Of a DNA stretch of 64,000 nucleotides, positions 27,292-36,434 are shown piece by piece. Numbering within the stretch: the first letter of the stretch is position 1; each line of letters starts with the position of its first letter. The notes beneath the pieces were generated by a model that searched no databases, had not been told where the DNA came from, and saw nothing but the letters and a program-made list of their open reading frames with translations. Source of the stretch: Picosynechococcus sp. PCC 7002 (GTDB lineage Bacteria > Cyanobacteriota > Cyanobacteriia > Cyanobacteriales > MRBY01); the NCBI RefSeq assembly GCF_963860125.1, contig NZ_CAWLFA010000001.1, forward strand, positions 1,922,001-1,986,000. The letters are read 5' to 3'. Position numbers and translations under genes: made by a program.

Positions 27292-28803
27292 TTAGGCAAT
27301 GGCTTCACCATTTTTTAGACGTTTGAGTTTGTACTCGATCGCTTCGATAACGGTCTCAATCACAAAAACACGGGCATAAAGTTTGTCATTGGCCGGCACA
27401 ATCGTCCAGGGGGCGGCGGGGGTACTGGTGCGGGCGATCGCCTGATTAATGGCTACTGCATATTGATCCCATTTTTCTCGATTGCGCCAATCTTCGTCGG
27501 TCAGCTTATATTTTTTGAAAATATTGTCCTGTCGTTGCTCAAAGCGTTTTAGTTGTTCATCCGGGTCAATGTGGAGCCAAAATTTTACAAGCACATAACC
27601 CTTATGAATTAGCTGGGCTTCAAACTCATTGATTTCGCGATAGGCCCGCTTCCATTCGGCTTCCGTCGCAAAGCCTTCGACCCGTTCAACTAAAACGCGC
27701 CCGTACCAACTGCGGTCAAAAATACCAATCGTCCCCATACCGGGTAAATGGCGAGAAAAACGCCAGAGGTAATGGTAACGGTTTTCTTCTTCGGTAGGCG
27801 CACCAAAGGCATCCACTTTATAGCTACGGGGATCGAGGACATCAGTTAAGCGTTTAATGGCTCCCCCTTTGCCCGCAGCATCCCAGCCTTCAAACAACAG
27901 AAGAACTGGTAATTTTTCTTGGTGAATCTTGAGTTGCAGTTGCCGTAATTTAATTTGGGCCGCCCGGAGACGTTTTTTGTAGTCTTTGTCCTCTAGTTCT
28001 AGGCTTAAATCCACCTTGGCAAGAAAGTCTGGTTCCGTGGGCAAGAGTTGGGACTGGGGACGAATATGAACCGCTTCAGGAATAGTGATTTTGCAGCGAT
28101 CCAGGGCTTCGACAATGGTCGCTACCAATTGGGAGAGCACCTTGATTTCCGACCACCGGTAATCGTTGCCCTCGACGAGAATCCAGGGAGCGGCACCGGT
28201 GCTGGAGTAGATCAACATTTCCTCCGCGAGGTGCCGATATTCTTTGTAGTTTTTCGCCTGTTGCCAATCTTCCGGACGCACTCGCCAGGCTTCTAATTCA
28301 TCGGCTTCGGCACTTTTGAGGCGTTTTTTTAATTCTTTTTGGGACAGATGAATCCAAAATTTGGCGATCGCCATGCCATCGTCTACTAGCTGCCGCTCAA
28401 AAGCATTAATTTCCCGCGTCACCAGGGGCACTTCCACCGGGTCCAGCCGCTCAAACAGACGGTCTTCGAGGACGTGGGTGTACCAACTGTGGTAGAAAAA
28501 AGCGATACTGCCCTTCGCCGGGAGCTTATGCCAAAAGCGCCAAAGAAATGGATATTGCTTCTCACGGGCTGAGGGTTCAAAGATCGGTAATACCGAAAAC
28601 CCACGGGGATCCATGTAGTTGGTCATTTTTTTGACTAAAGCGCCCTTGCCAGCCGCCGCCCAGCCTTCGAGGACGACCGTTACGGGTAATTGGTGCTGCC
28701 AACAGGCATTTTGCAAAGACCGCAATTGCTGCATCAACTCCTCTAATTGTTCTTTGTAGGTGTCCTTTGCTAGGGTTCGCTTTAGATCAAGGGTATTTAA
28801 CAC
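27292..28803 (-). CDS. Two-domain polyphosphate kinase 2 (polyphosphate:AMP phosphotransferase type)
   Basis: This 503-residue protein has two PPK2 domains in tandem, the class II arrangement that phosphorylates AMP with polyphosphate. Both domains keep Walker A (G-W-A-A-A-G-K-G and G-W-D-A-A-G-K-G). The C-terminal domain has the full F-D-R-S-W-Y-G-R motif, whereas the N-terminal one reads F-Y-H-S-W-Y-T-H and is probably inactive. GTG 28803 is preferred, with AAAGG just upstream and a family-like L-N-T-L-D-L start. Translation from GTG 28854 would add 17 residues unlike the family. Confidence 0.88.
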   Translation of the reverse strand: MLNTLDLKRTLAKDTYKEQLEELMQQLRSLQNACWQHQLPVTVVLEGWAAAGKGALVKKMTNYMDPRGFSVLPIFEPSAREKQYPFLWRFWHKLPAKGSIAFFYHSWYTHVLEDRLFERLDPVEVPLVTREINAFERQLVDDGMAIAKFWIHLSQKELKKRLKSAEADELEAWRVRPEDWQQAKNYKEYRHLAEEMLIYSSTGAAPWILVEGNDYRWSEIKVLSQLVATIVEALDRCKITIPEAVHIRPQSQLLPTEPDFLAKVDLSLELEDKDYKKRLRAAQIKLRQLQLKIHQEKLPVLLLFEGWDAAGKGGAIKRLTDVLDPRSYKVDAFGAPTEEENRYHYLWRFSRHLPGMGTIGIFDRSWYGRVLVERVEGFATEAEWKRAYREINEFEAQLIHKGYVLVKFWLHIDPDEQLKRFEQRQDNIFKKYKLTDEDWRNREKWDQYAVAINQAIARTSTPAAPWTIVPANDKLYARVFVIETVIEAIEYKLKRLKNGEAIA

Positions 28804-29044
28804 GCGCCTTTTGCATTCCAAGAGTGCTTCACTACAAATTATGAATAAGGACACCCCGCGCCATGGTTATCGTGACAAAAACTGTAATGTGAGGGGGCTG
28901 ACTTTTCCCGTAGGGCGATCGCCCCATTTAGACCTCACCAGAAAGTGAGCTATTCTGAAAAGAAAACGTGCGAAAATAGCGCCTAACAGCCAATCACCTT
29001 GTATTCGTTGTATTGTTTCATTCTGCACATCCTGGCAAGATTTC

Positions 29045-29725
29045 ATGGACATTGAAGCTTTTAGCGAGCTTTTCCCCCTCTTTAGCACCGCAAACCCCGA
29101 AACCATCGAATGGCTCCTGTCTGTCACCACCGAGCATGACTATCCCGCAGAACGCACCGTCTTAATGGAAGACTCCTGGGGCAATGCCGTCTATTTCATC
29201 GAATCCGGCTGGGTTAAGGTGCGCCGCCTCACAGAGGATGGTGAAACTGTGACCCTCGCAATTATGGGCAAAGGTGATTTTTTTGGGGAAATGTCAGTAC
29301 TAGATGAATCGCCCCGTTCCACGGATGTGGTGGCCCTTTCGCCGGTCAAACTATTCAGTGTTTCGGCCCAACGTTTTATCCAGCTACTGTTTAAAGACCC
29401 CCAATTGCACCACAAAATGCTGCAACTCATGGTGCGTCGTCTTCGTAATGCCAATGCCCGGTTTTCTTGGCGCAAGCAGCCCCCCGCCCTCAAGTTAGTC
29501 AAAACTCTCCTCCTCCTGGCAGAAAACTACGGTCAACCCACGGAACAGGGCCTAGAAATTATTCAATTGTCGGTGTCTGACCTGGCCGATGTGGCTGATA
29601 TCAGCACGAAAGAAGTTGAGATGATTCTGTCTAAACTGGAAGGGAAAGGGTGGATCGAAATGGGTGAAGGTCGCATTCATTTGATCAACTTTAAACAACT
29701 GACAAATTTAGCCAACCGAGCATAG
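29045..29725 (+). CDS. Crp/Fnr family transcription regulator
   Basis: This 226-residue protein has an N-terminal cyclic-nucleotide-binding fold (about 10-125). The phosphate-cassette-like F-G-E-M-S...P-R-S is near residue 82, followed by a C-terminal winged helix (S-V-S-D-L-A-D-V-A-D-I-S-T-K-E-V). The R-S pair is compatible with cAMP binding but not proof. It is not NtcA, whose HTH differs. The M61 peptidase gene begins 16 bp downstream, so the two are probably co-transcribed. Confidence 0.87.
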   Translation: MDIEAFSELFPLFSTANPETIEWLLSVTTEHDYPAERTVLMEDSWGNAVYFIESGWVKVRRLTEDGETVTLAIMGKGDFFGEMSVLDESPRSTDVVALSPVKLFSVSAQRFIQLLFKDPQLHHKMLQLMVRRLRNANARFSWRKQPPALKLVKTLLLLAENYGQPTEQGLEIIQLSVSDLADVADISTKEVEMILSKLEGKGWIEMGEGRIHLINFKQLTNLANRA

Positions 29726-29741
29726 GAGTAAATTTTTTCTG

Positions 29742-31544
29742 ATGGTTCACACGGCAACTTCCATGGCAACGCCAGCCCCAAGCGCGCAAAATACGGTGGC
29801 GATCGCCTATCAAGTGGCAATGCCCCAGCCCCAAACCCACCTGTTTGAGGTAACCATTCACATTAGCCAATGGGAAGCCGCAGTGCTGGATCTAAAAATG
29901 CCCGTATGGACGCCTGGCTCTTATATGGTGCGCGAATATTCCCGCCATCTCCAGGATTTTCGGGCGACTACAGCGGCAGGTGTTGACCTCAGTTGGCGCA
30001 AAGTGACGAAAAACCACTGGCAAGTTGAAACCGCTGACACCTCAGACATCCAAGTCCACTATCGGGTCTTTGCCAATGACCTCACCGTCCGCACCAATCA
30101 CCTTGATAGTACCCACGGTTATTTCAACGGTGCGGCTTTATTTTGCTTTATTCCGGGCTACCAAGACCAAGCTTGTACCTTGACCGTCGAACCGCCCCAC
30201 ATCGCCTGGGAAGTAAATACCACCTTGCCCCTGATCGAAGACCAGGAAAATTGTTTCTGGGTCGAAAATTTTGATGTGTTGGTGGATAGTCCTGTGGAGG
30301 TGGGTCTCCACGAAAATTATGAGTTCCTCTGTGAAGGGAAGCCCCACCGTTGGGTCGTTTGGGGGGAAGGCAATTTTGAAGCGGAAAAGGCGATCGCCGA
30401 TACCAAAAAAATCATCCAGACCGAAGCCAAAATTTTCGGCGGTGAGTTGCCCTACGACGAATATATGTTTTTGTTGCACCTGTCCGGCAGTGGCTATGGG
30501 GGCCTCGAACATAAAGAAAGTTGCTCTTTAAATTATCCCCGGTTTGGCTTCCAAAAATCCGACCAATACAACCGCTTTATGCAGTTGGTGGCCCACGAAT
30601 TTTTCCACCTCTGGAATGTGAAGCGCATTCGCCCCAAGGAACTCGAAACCTTTGACTACGAGACAGAAAATTACACCCCTTCCCTTTGGTTTGCCGAGGG
30701 TGTGACCAGTTACTATGATCTGCTCATTCCGTTGTGGGCTGGCATCTATGACAAGACCTTTTTCCTTGAAAGCCTCAGCAAGGACATCACCCGCTATCTC
30801 CTTACCCCTGGGCGTTTGGTGCAGCCCCTGGCCGAATCGAGTTTTGATGCCTGGATTAAGCTCTACCGCCGCGAGGCCCATAGCAACAATAACCAGATGT
30901 CCTACTATCTCAAGGGTGCTCTCGTGGCGATGCTACTGGATCTCAAAATCCGCGATCGCCACCAAAACCAAAAATCCCTAGATGATGTGTTGCGGATCAT
31001 GTGGGAAAAATTTGGCAAACCAGAAATTGGCTTTACCCCGGCCCAAGTGGAGCAGGTAATTAGTGAGGTGGCGGGCTTTGACCTGAGTGACTTTTTCCAC
31101 GAATTTCTCCATACCACGGCAGAACTTCCCCTCGGCGCAGCCCTTGAAACCTTCGGTCTACAAATTAAACCCGTCTACACCAACAAAGATCTCCCCTACC
31201 TGGGTCTCACCGTCACCGACCAAAACAATCGCACCCTGGTGCAAACGGTCAATGTTGATTCCCCGGCCCATCAAGCGGGCATTGATCCAGAAGATGAACT
31301 CCTGGCGATCACCAACTATCGCACCAATGCCGAACAACTCAACCATCGCCTTCAGAACTACCAAGCAGGTGATACAATTTCGATCACGATTTTTCACCAA
31401 GACCAACTGAAAACCCTTGCCGTCACCCTCGCTGCCCCCCAACCGAGCAGTTATCAAGTCGTGAAAAATCCCCAAGCCTCTGCCAAGCAGTTGCAAAACC
31501 TCAAGGGCTGGCTGAATCCCAAAGATTCAGGTGCGGTAAGATAA
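29742..31544 (+). CDS. M61 family metallopeptidase with C-terminal PDZ domain
   Basis: This 600-residue glycyl-aminopeptidase-like zinc enzyme has an N-terminal beta domain and a catalytic domain with H-E-F-F-H (zinc histidines and catalytic glutamate) near residue 286. The third-ligand glutamate follows in F-A-E-G-V-T-S-Y-Y. A PDZ domain at the C-terminus has Y-L-G-L-T-V and H-Q-A-G-I-D-P-E-D-E-L. No signal peptide is visible, so it may be cytoplasmic. Start alternatives are 29742 or the M at 29763. It follows the Crp-family gene by 16 bp. Confidence 0.87.
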   Translation: MVHTATSMATPAPSAQNTVAIAYQVAMPQPQTHLFEVTIHISQWEAAVLDLKMPVWTPGSYMVREYSRHLQDFRATTAAGVDLSWRKVTKNHWQVETADTSDIQVHYRVFANDLTVRTNHLDSTHGYFNGAALFCFIPGYQDQACTLTVEPPHIAWEVNTTLPLIEDQENCFWVENFDVLVDSPVEVGLHENYEFLCEGKPHRWVVWGEGNFEAEKAIADTKKIIQTEAKIFGGELPYDEYMFLLHLSGSGYGGLEHKESCSLNYPRFGFQKSDQYNRFMQLVAHEFFHLWNVKRIRPKELETFDYETENYTPSLWFAEGVTSYYDLLIPLWAGIYDKTFFLESLSKDITRYLLTPGRLVQPLAESSFDAWIKLYRREAHSNNNQMSYYLKGALVAMLLDLKIRDRHQNQKSLDDVLRIMWEKFGKPEIGFTPAQVEQVISEVAGFDLSDFFHEFLHTTAELPLGAALETFGLQIKPVYTNKDLPYLGLTVTDQNNRTLVQTVNVDSPAHQAGIDPEDELLAITNYRTNAEQLNHRLQNYQAGDTISITIFHQDQLKTLAVTLAAPQPSSYQVVKNPQASAKQLQNLKGWLNPKDSGAVR

Positions 31545-31605
31545 ATTTCTTGCTTCATTGTTCTTTCTGTAATTCATTTCGCACCCTACCGTTTGCCCCC
31601 AACCC

Positions 31606-32520
31606 ATGCATAATTTCCTTCCCACTGCCTATTTCCAAGGAAAATTTGTTCCCTTCATTGACGCAAATATTTCCATTGCAACCCACGCACTCCACTATGG
31701 AACAGGGGCTTTTGGGGGCTTACGGGGTATTCCTGATCCCGCCGACGCAAACCAAATTCTTTTATTTCGTCTCGAACGCCACTGCCGCCGTCTCAGCAAT
31801 AGCGCAAAATTTCTCCATTTCGATCTCCCGGCTGACAAAATTGAACACGTCATTGTGGACTTTGTAAAACAAAATCGGCCCACAAAATCCTTTTACATTC
31901 GCCCCTTTGTCTATACCTCTGATTTAGGCATTGCCCCCCGCCTCCACAATATTGAAAAAGATTTCTTCGTCTATGGCTTAGAACTGGGTGATTACCTTTC
32001 CCCCGACGGGATCGCCTGTCGCATCAGTTCCTGGACACGCCAAGAAGACCGGAGTTTTCCACTCCGGGGCAAAATTAGCGGTGCTTACATTGCTTCGGCC
32101 CTAGCCAAAACCGAAGCCGTTGCCTCTGGATTTGACGAAGCATTGCTAATGAATTCCCAAGGGAAAGTTTGTGAAGCATCTGGGATGAACGTCTTTATCG
32201 TCCGCGATGGCAAACTGATCACCCCTGGTTCTGACCAGGATATTCTCGAAGGCATTACCCGTGACAGCGTCGTTACCCTTGCTAAACATCTGGGTATCGA
32301 CGTGATCGAACGCCCCATTGATAAATCAGAGCTTCTAATTGCCGATGAGGTCTTTTTAAGTGGGACGGCGGCCAAAGTCACCCCCGTGAAGCGCATCGAA
32401 AACTATACCTTGCCCAAGGAACGGCCCATCACTGAGAAATTGCGAGAAAAACTAACGGCAATCACAGAAAACCGCGATCCAGAGTTTGCGGAGTGGGTTT
32501 ATAAAATTTCCCTCGATTAA
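31606..32520 (+). CDS. ilvE: Branched-chain-amino-acid aminotransferase
   Basis: This 304-residue class IV PLP enzyme catalyses the last step of leucine, isoleucine and valine synthesis with glutamate as amino donor. The family pattern is present: H-Y-G-T-G-A-F-G-G-L-R-G near residue 30, the lysine-containing K-I-S-G-A-Y-I-A-S-A-L-A-K-T-E-A segment near 150, E-A-S-G-M-N-V-F and the late F-L-S-G-T-A-A-K-V-T-P-V signature. Length and start are typical. It is a separate unit 61 bp after the peptidase gene. Confidence 0.94.
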   Translation: MHNFLPTAYFQGKFVPFIDANISIATHALHYGTGAFGGLRGIPDPADANQILLFRLERHCRRLSNSAKFLHFDLPADKIEHVIVDFVKQNRPTKSFYIRPFVYTSDLGIAPRLHNIEKDFFVYGLELGDYLSPDGIACRISSWTRQEDRSFPLRGKISGAYIASALAKTEAVASGFDEALLMNSQGKVCEASGMNVFIVRDGKLITPGSDQDILEGITRDSVVTLAKHLGIDVIERPIDKSELLIADEVFLSGTAAKVTPVKRIENYTLPKERPITEKLREKLTAITENRDPEFAEWVYKISLD

Positions 32521-32590
32521 TGACTCGTTTTTTCGTACAAAATCCCCCTTGTTATGATCAGCATCAGTGACTCATGGGGGACATTCCGGC

Positions 32591-33370
32591 ATGGAAATTA
32601 TTCGTTTACCAGCTTTTAACGATAACTATATTTTTCTCTTGGTTGATCGAGCTACAGGGGATTGTGCGGTTGTTGATCCAGGCGACGCTAAGGTTGTTCT
32701 GGAGTATCTAAGTAAAGAAGATTTAACGCTTAAGACCATTCTGATTACGCACCATCATGCTGACCATGTGGGTGGCAATCGTCAACTATTAAGTCATTTT
32801 CCCGCAGCGGCTGTGTATGGTAGCGAGATAGATTTACAAAAAAGACGTATTCCAGGCCAAACGGTGAGCCTTAAGGCTGGTAATCACTTAGATTTATTTA
32901 ATCGCACCGTCGAAATTTTGTTTGTGCCAGGCCATACCCAAGGTCACATCGCCTACTATTTCCCTCCCCTACAGCCCGAAGACAGTGGCGATTTATTTTG
33001 TGGCGATACGCTGTTTGCCAATGGCTGTGGTCGTCTTTTGGAAGGAACGCCTGCTCAACTTTTTGCCTCGCTCCAACAAATTTGTGATTTGCCGGACAAC
33101 ACGAATATCTGGTGTGCCCATGAGTACACCCTGAAAAATATTAAATTTTCCTTGACGGTTGATCCAGAAAATGAGGCTCTTCAGAGACGTTTTCAGCAAG
33201 TGCAGACCCAACGACAACGCCAGAAACCGACCATTCCAACGGTGTTAGCTTTAGAAAAACAGACAAATCCTTTTTTGCGCTGTAGCGATCGCCAACTGCA
33301 AGCTAACTTAAAGACAACAGATCCCCTGCGAGTTTTTACAAAATTGCGCGGCAAACGGGATCTCTTTTGA
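32591..33370 (+). CDS. gloB: Hydroxyacylglutathione hydrolase (glyoxalase II)
   Basis: This 259-residue metallo-beta-lactamase-fold thioesterase cleaves S-lactoylglutathione in methylglyoxal detoxification. The binuclear metal motif T-H-H-H-A-D-H lies near residue 53, with the further ligands in P-G-H-T-Q-G-H, C-G-D-T-L-F and C-A-H-E-Y-T. The helical C-terminal glutathione-binding region ends in the family's R-x-K-R-D. ATG 32591 matches the family N-terminus ([13 protein letters not shown]) and the longer frame from 32567 is rejected. Confidence 0.93.
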
Positions 33371-33719
33371 AGTTTAAACTGGTGGCAGCGACTTCCATAA
33401 AAAAATTCAACCATACCCCAGGGGAACGATTGTGGATTTGCTAAAACCGTTTACAGTGAGGATCAATCCCCTAAAATAAGGCTCAATTTATAGTTTTCTC
33501 TTCTTTTTTCCTGAAAAGTGAACCCCAGGGCCTCCAATCAGGAGCAAGGTATCACACACGACATTTCTCCCCTATCCTCTTTGTCACAATCATTTCCAAA
33601 CGCCCACCACGTCCTATAATCTCCCTCGGATTACCCTATCCTGAGCTAGCCTTGTTCCATATCGCCAAACAAAAAAATTCCTTTAATAAACCTCTAATCG
33701 ATTTTCGGTAATTGCCATA
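33371..33719. other. Intergenic region upstream of glgB
   Basis: These 349 bp hold the end of the gloB transcript and the glgB promoter. I see no coding frame, RNA gene or strong hairpin. The last 60 bases are A+T-rich and have no obvious Shine-Dalgarno sequence; TAATTGCCATA precedes the glgB ATG. Confidence 0.35.
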
Positions 33720-36053
33720 ATGCCTACTCTCCTCACTCCAGACCAGATCAACCAAATTGTTTCTAACCACCATGACAACCCCCATGCTGTCTTGGGTTGT
33801 CATCCCACCAACGACGATCCCAATCCGAAAACCTGGTCAATTCGCGCTTATTTACCTTCTGCTAGCCAAGCTTGGGTGATTGATACCCCTTCCCAAACGG
33901 AACACCCGATGACAACGGTGCATCATCCCCACTTTTTTGAATGCACCCTCCAGAGTGAAACAACACCGAAATATCAACTGAAGCTCCAAGAAGGCGATCG
34001 CCAACACATCATCAACGATCCCTATGCCTTTGCCGAAGCCCCCCACATTAGCGATCTCGATCTCCACCTCTTTGCCGAAGGGAATCACCACCGCATCTAC
34101 AACAAACTGGGGGCACACCTCGTCGAAGTCGATGGCATCAAAGGCGTTTACTTTGCCGTTTGGGCGCCCAATGCCCGCAACGTCTCCATCCTGGGCGACT
34201 TTAACAACTGGGATGGTCGCAAACACCAAATGCGCCGTTTAAACGTTGGTATCTGGGGAATTTTCATTCCTGACCTCGGCCCCAACACCAAATACAAATA
34301 CGAAATCAAAAACCAACACGGCCACATCTACGAAAAATCAGACCCCTACGGCTTTCTCCGGGAAGTGCGCCCCGACACTGCCTCCATCGTTGCTGACCTC
34401 GACCAGTACCAATGGCAGGATCACGATTGGCTAGAACAACGTGCCAAACAAGACCCCCTCAAAAATCCTGTTTCCATCTACGAACTACACCTCGGCTCCT
34501 GGCTCCATGGTTCCGCCACCGAAAAAATGCAACTCCTTTCCGGTGAAGTCGATCCCATTCCCGTGGGCGATCAAAAACCCGGTGCCCGCTTCCTGAGCTA
34601 TTACGAACTGGTTGATAAGCTCATCCCCTACGTTAAGGACATGGGCTACACCCACATCGAGCTACTGCCTGTCGCTGAACATCCCTTTGACGGTTCCTGG
34701 GGCTACCAAGTGACCGGCTACTATTCCCCCACTTCCCGCTTTGGCAATCCCGAAGACCTGATGTATTTCATCGATCAATGCCACGCCAATGGTATCGGGG
34801 TGATCGTTGACTGGGTTCCTGGCCATTTCCCTAAGGATGCCCATGGTCTCGCTTACTTCGATGGCACCCATCTCTATGAACACGCCGATCCCCGCAAAGG
34901 TGAGCACAAAGGCTGGGGCACCCTGATCTTTAACTACAATCGCAATGAGGTTCGCAACTTCCTCATTGCCAATGCCCTATTCTGGTTTGATAAATATCAC
35001 ATCGATGGCATTCGGGTCGATGCAGTGGCATCAATGCTCTACCTCGACTACGACCGGGAAGATGGCGAGTGGCTTCCCAATGACTACGGCGGCAACGAAC
35101 ACCTCGAAGCCGTAGAATTTCTCCGCCAAACCAACAATCTCATCTTCAAGTACTATCCAGGGATTATCTCCGTTGCCGAAGAGTCCACGGCTTGGCCCAT
35201 GGTTTCTCGTCCCACTTACCTCGGTGGCCTCGGCTTCAACCTCAAGTGGAATATGGGCTGGATGCACGACAATCTCAAATACTTCAGCATGGATCCCTGG
35301 TTCCGGCAGCACCACCAAAACAGCATTACCTTCAGTATGTGGTATCATCACAGCGAGAACTACATGTTGGCCCTTTCCCACGATGAAGTCGTCCATGGTA
35401 AGAGCTCGATTATTGGCAAAATGCCGGGGGATGAATGGCAGAAATTTGCCAATGTGCGGGCTTTATTCGCCTATATGTTTACCCATCCTGGTAAAAAGAC
35501 CATGTTTATGAGCATGGAATTTGGCCAATGGAATGAGTGGAATGTTTGGAGTGACTTGAGTTGGGATTTACTGCAACATGAACCCCACGCCAAACTCAAA
35601 GGTTTCTTCGGGGCATTAAATAGTCTCTATAAACAGGAACCGGCCCTTTACGAACGGGATTTTGAAGAGGAAGGATTCCAATGGATTGACTGTTCTGACA
35701 ATCAAAATAGTGTTCTTTCCTTTATTCGACGGGCAAAAGATCCCAATGATTTTTTAGTTGTGGTCTGCAATTTTACGCCGCAACCCCATAGCCATTATCG
35801 AATTGGCATTCCAGAAGAGGGCTACTATCAAGAAATTTTGAATAGTGATGCCGAAACCTTTGGGGGGAGTAATCTACTCAACTTCGGCGGCGTTTGGACT
35901 GAAGATTGGCGCTTCCATAATCTTCCCTATTCCATTGATCTGTGTTTGCCGCCCCTCGGCGTGGTTGTCCTAAAAATTGATCGAGAAAAAACAGCCGCAA
36001 TGCTTGCTCAAAAACAGGCCGATAAAGCCAAGGCTCTATCCGGCGAAATATAA
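33720..36053 (+). CDS. glgB: 1,4-alpha-glucan branching enzyme
   Basis: This 777-residue GH13 enzyme forms alpha-1,6 branches in glycogen. An N-terminal beta-sandwich plus CBM48 precedes the (beta/alpha)8 barrel. The catalytic signatures are D-G-I-R-V-D-A-V-A-S (nucleophile aspartate), S-V-A-E-E-S-T (acid glutamate) and L-S-H-D-E-V-V-H-G (transition-state aspartate), with the early N-A-x-x-V-S-I-L-G-D-F-N-N-W-D-G of branching enzymes. Length is full. It stands alone and is followed by a strong terminator, which also marks the edge of core DNA before the integrated element. Confidence 0.96.
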   Translation: MPTLLTPDQINQIVSNHHDNPHAVLGCHPTNDDPNPKTWSIRAYLPSASQAWVIDTPSQTEHPMTTVHHPHFFECTLQSETTPKYQLKLQEGDRQHIINDPYAFAEAPHISDLDLHLFAEGNHHRIYNKLGAHLVEVDGIKGVYFAVWAPNARNVSILGDFNNWDGRKHQMRRLNVGIWGIFIPDLGPNTKYKYEIKNQHGHIYEKSDPYGFLREVRPDTASIVADLDQYQWQDHDWLEQRAKQDPLKNPVSIYELHLGSWLHGSATEKMQLLSGEVDPIPVGDQKPGARFLSYYELVDKLIPYVKDMGYTHIELLPVAEHPFDGSWGYQVTGYYSPTSRFGNPEDLMYFIDQCHANGIGVIVDWVPGHFPKDAHGLAYFDGTHLYEHADPRKGEHKGWGTLIFNYNRNEVRNFLIANALFWFDKYHIDGIRVDAVASMLYLDYDREDGEWLPNDYGGNEHLEAVEFLRQTNNLIFKYYPGIISVAEESTAWPMVSRPTYLGGLGFNLKWNMGWMHDNLKYFSMDPWFRQHHQNSITFSMWYHHSENYMLALSHDEVVHGKSSIIGKMPGDEWQKFANVRALFAYMFTHPGKKTMFMSMEFGQWNEWNVWSDLSWDLLQHEPHAKLKGFFGALNSLYKQEPALYERDFEEEGFQWIDCSDNQNSVLSFIRRAKDPNDFLVVVCNFTPQPHSHYRIGIPEEGYYQEILNSDAETFGGSNLLNFGGVWTEDWRFHNLPYSIDLCLPPLGVVVLKIDREKTAAMLAQKQADKAKALSGEI

Positions 36054-36094
36054 AAAATAAAATTTTGTCGTTAGCTGTTGAACTATATTTACAG

Positions 36095-36125
36095 GGTCTG
36101 GGAGTTTGTCTCCAGACCTTTTTTT
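36095..36125 (+). terminator. Rho-independent terminator of glgB
   Basis: A 7-bp stem GGTCTGG (36095-36101) pairs with CCAGACC (36112-36118) and is followed by seven T. Confidence 0.85.
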
Positions 36126-36294
36126 GTTGGGTTAAAGGGGAACTGGGTATAAATTTATGTCGTTTTTTTAGTGATTTGTCGTCTCCTAGAGTTGTTCTAA
36201 AAGACATGCTTTGCTCAGTCTCGGTTGAACTAAATATCCAAAAAAATAGATAAAAATCCTTGCGATAAAGAGAGCTTAAGATTGATTTTTTTTT

Positions 36295-36344
36295 AAAATA
36301 AGGTGGTACCCAGATTCGAACTGGGGAGTGGAGGTTTTGCAGAC
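36295..36344 (-). repeat. Left attachment repeat (truncated tRNA-Cys 3' end)
   Basis: These 50 bp are identical to 51980-52029. They contain the tRNA-Cys sequence from the anticodon loop to the 3' end plus six flanking bases. The match stops abruptly at 36345, so no complete tRNA exists here. This is the displaced host 3' end after site-specific integration. Confidence 0.93.
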
Positions 36345-36434
36345 ACCCATTGTTATTCCAGAAAGGCCACTAGGAAAGGATTTGAGGACTTCTTTTTAAT
36401 TCTTGCCTAAATTTTGCCTAAAATCACCTTTTGA

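Noticed and set aside
36301..36372. Second tRNA-Cys gene at the left end of the element
   Set aside because: Identity to tRNA-Cys stops at 36344 in the anticodon loop; the 5' half is missing, so it is only the attachment repeat.
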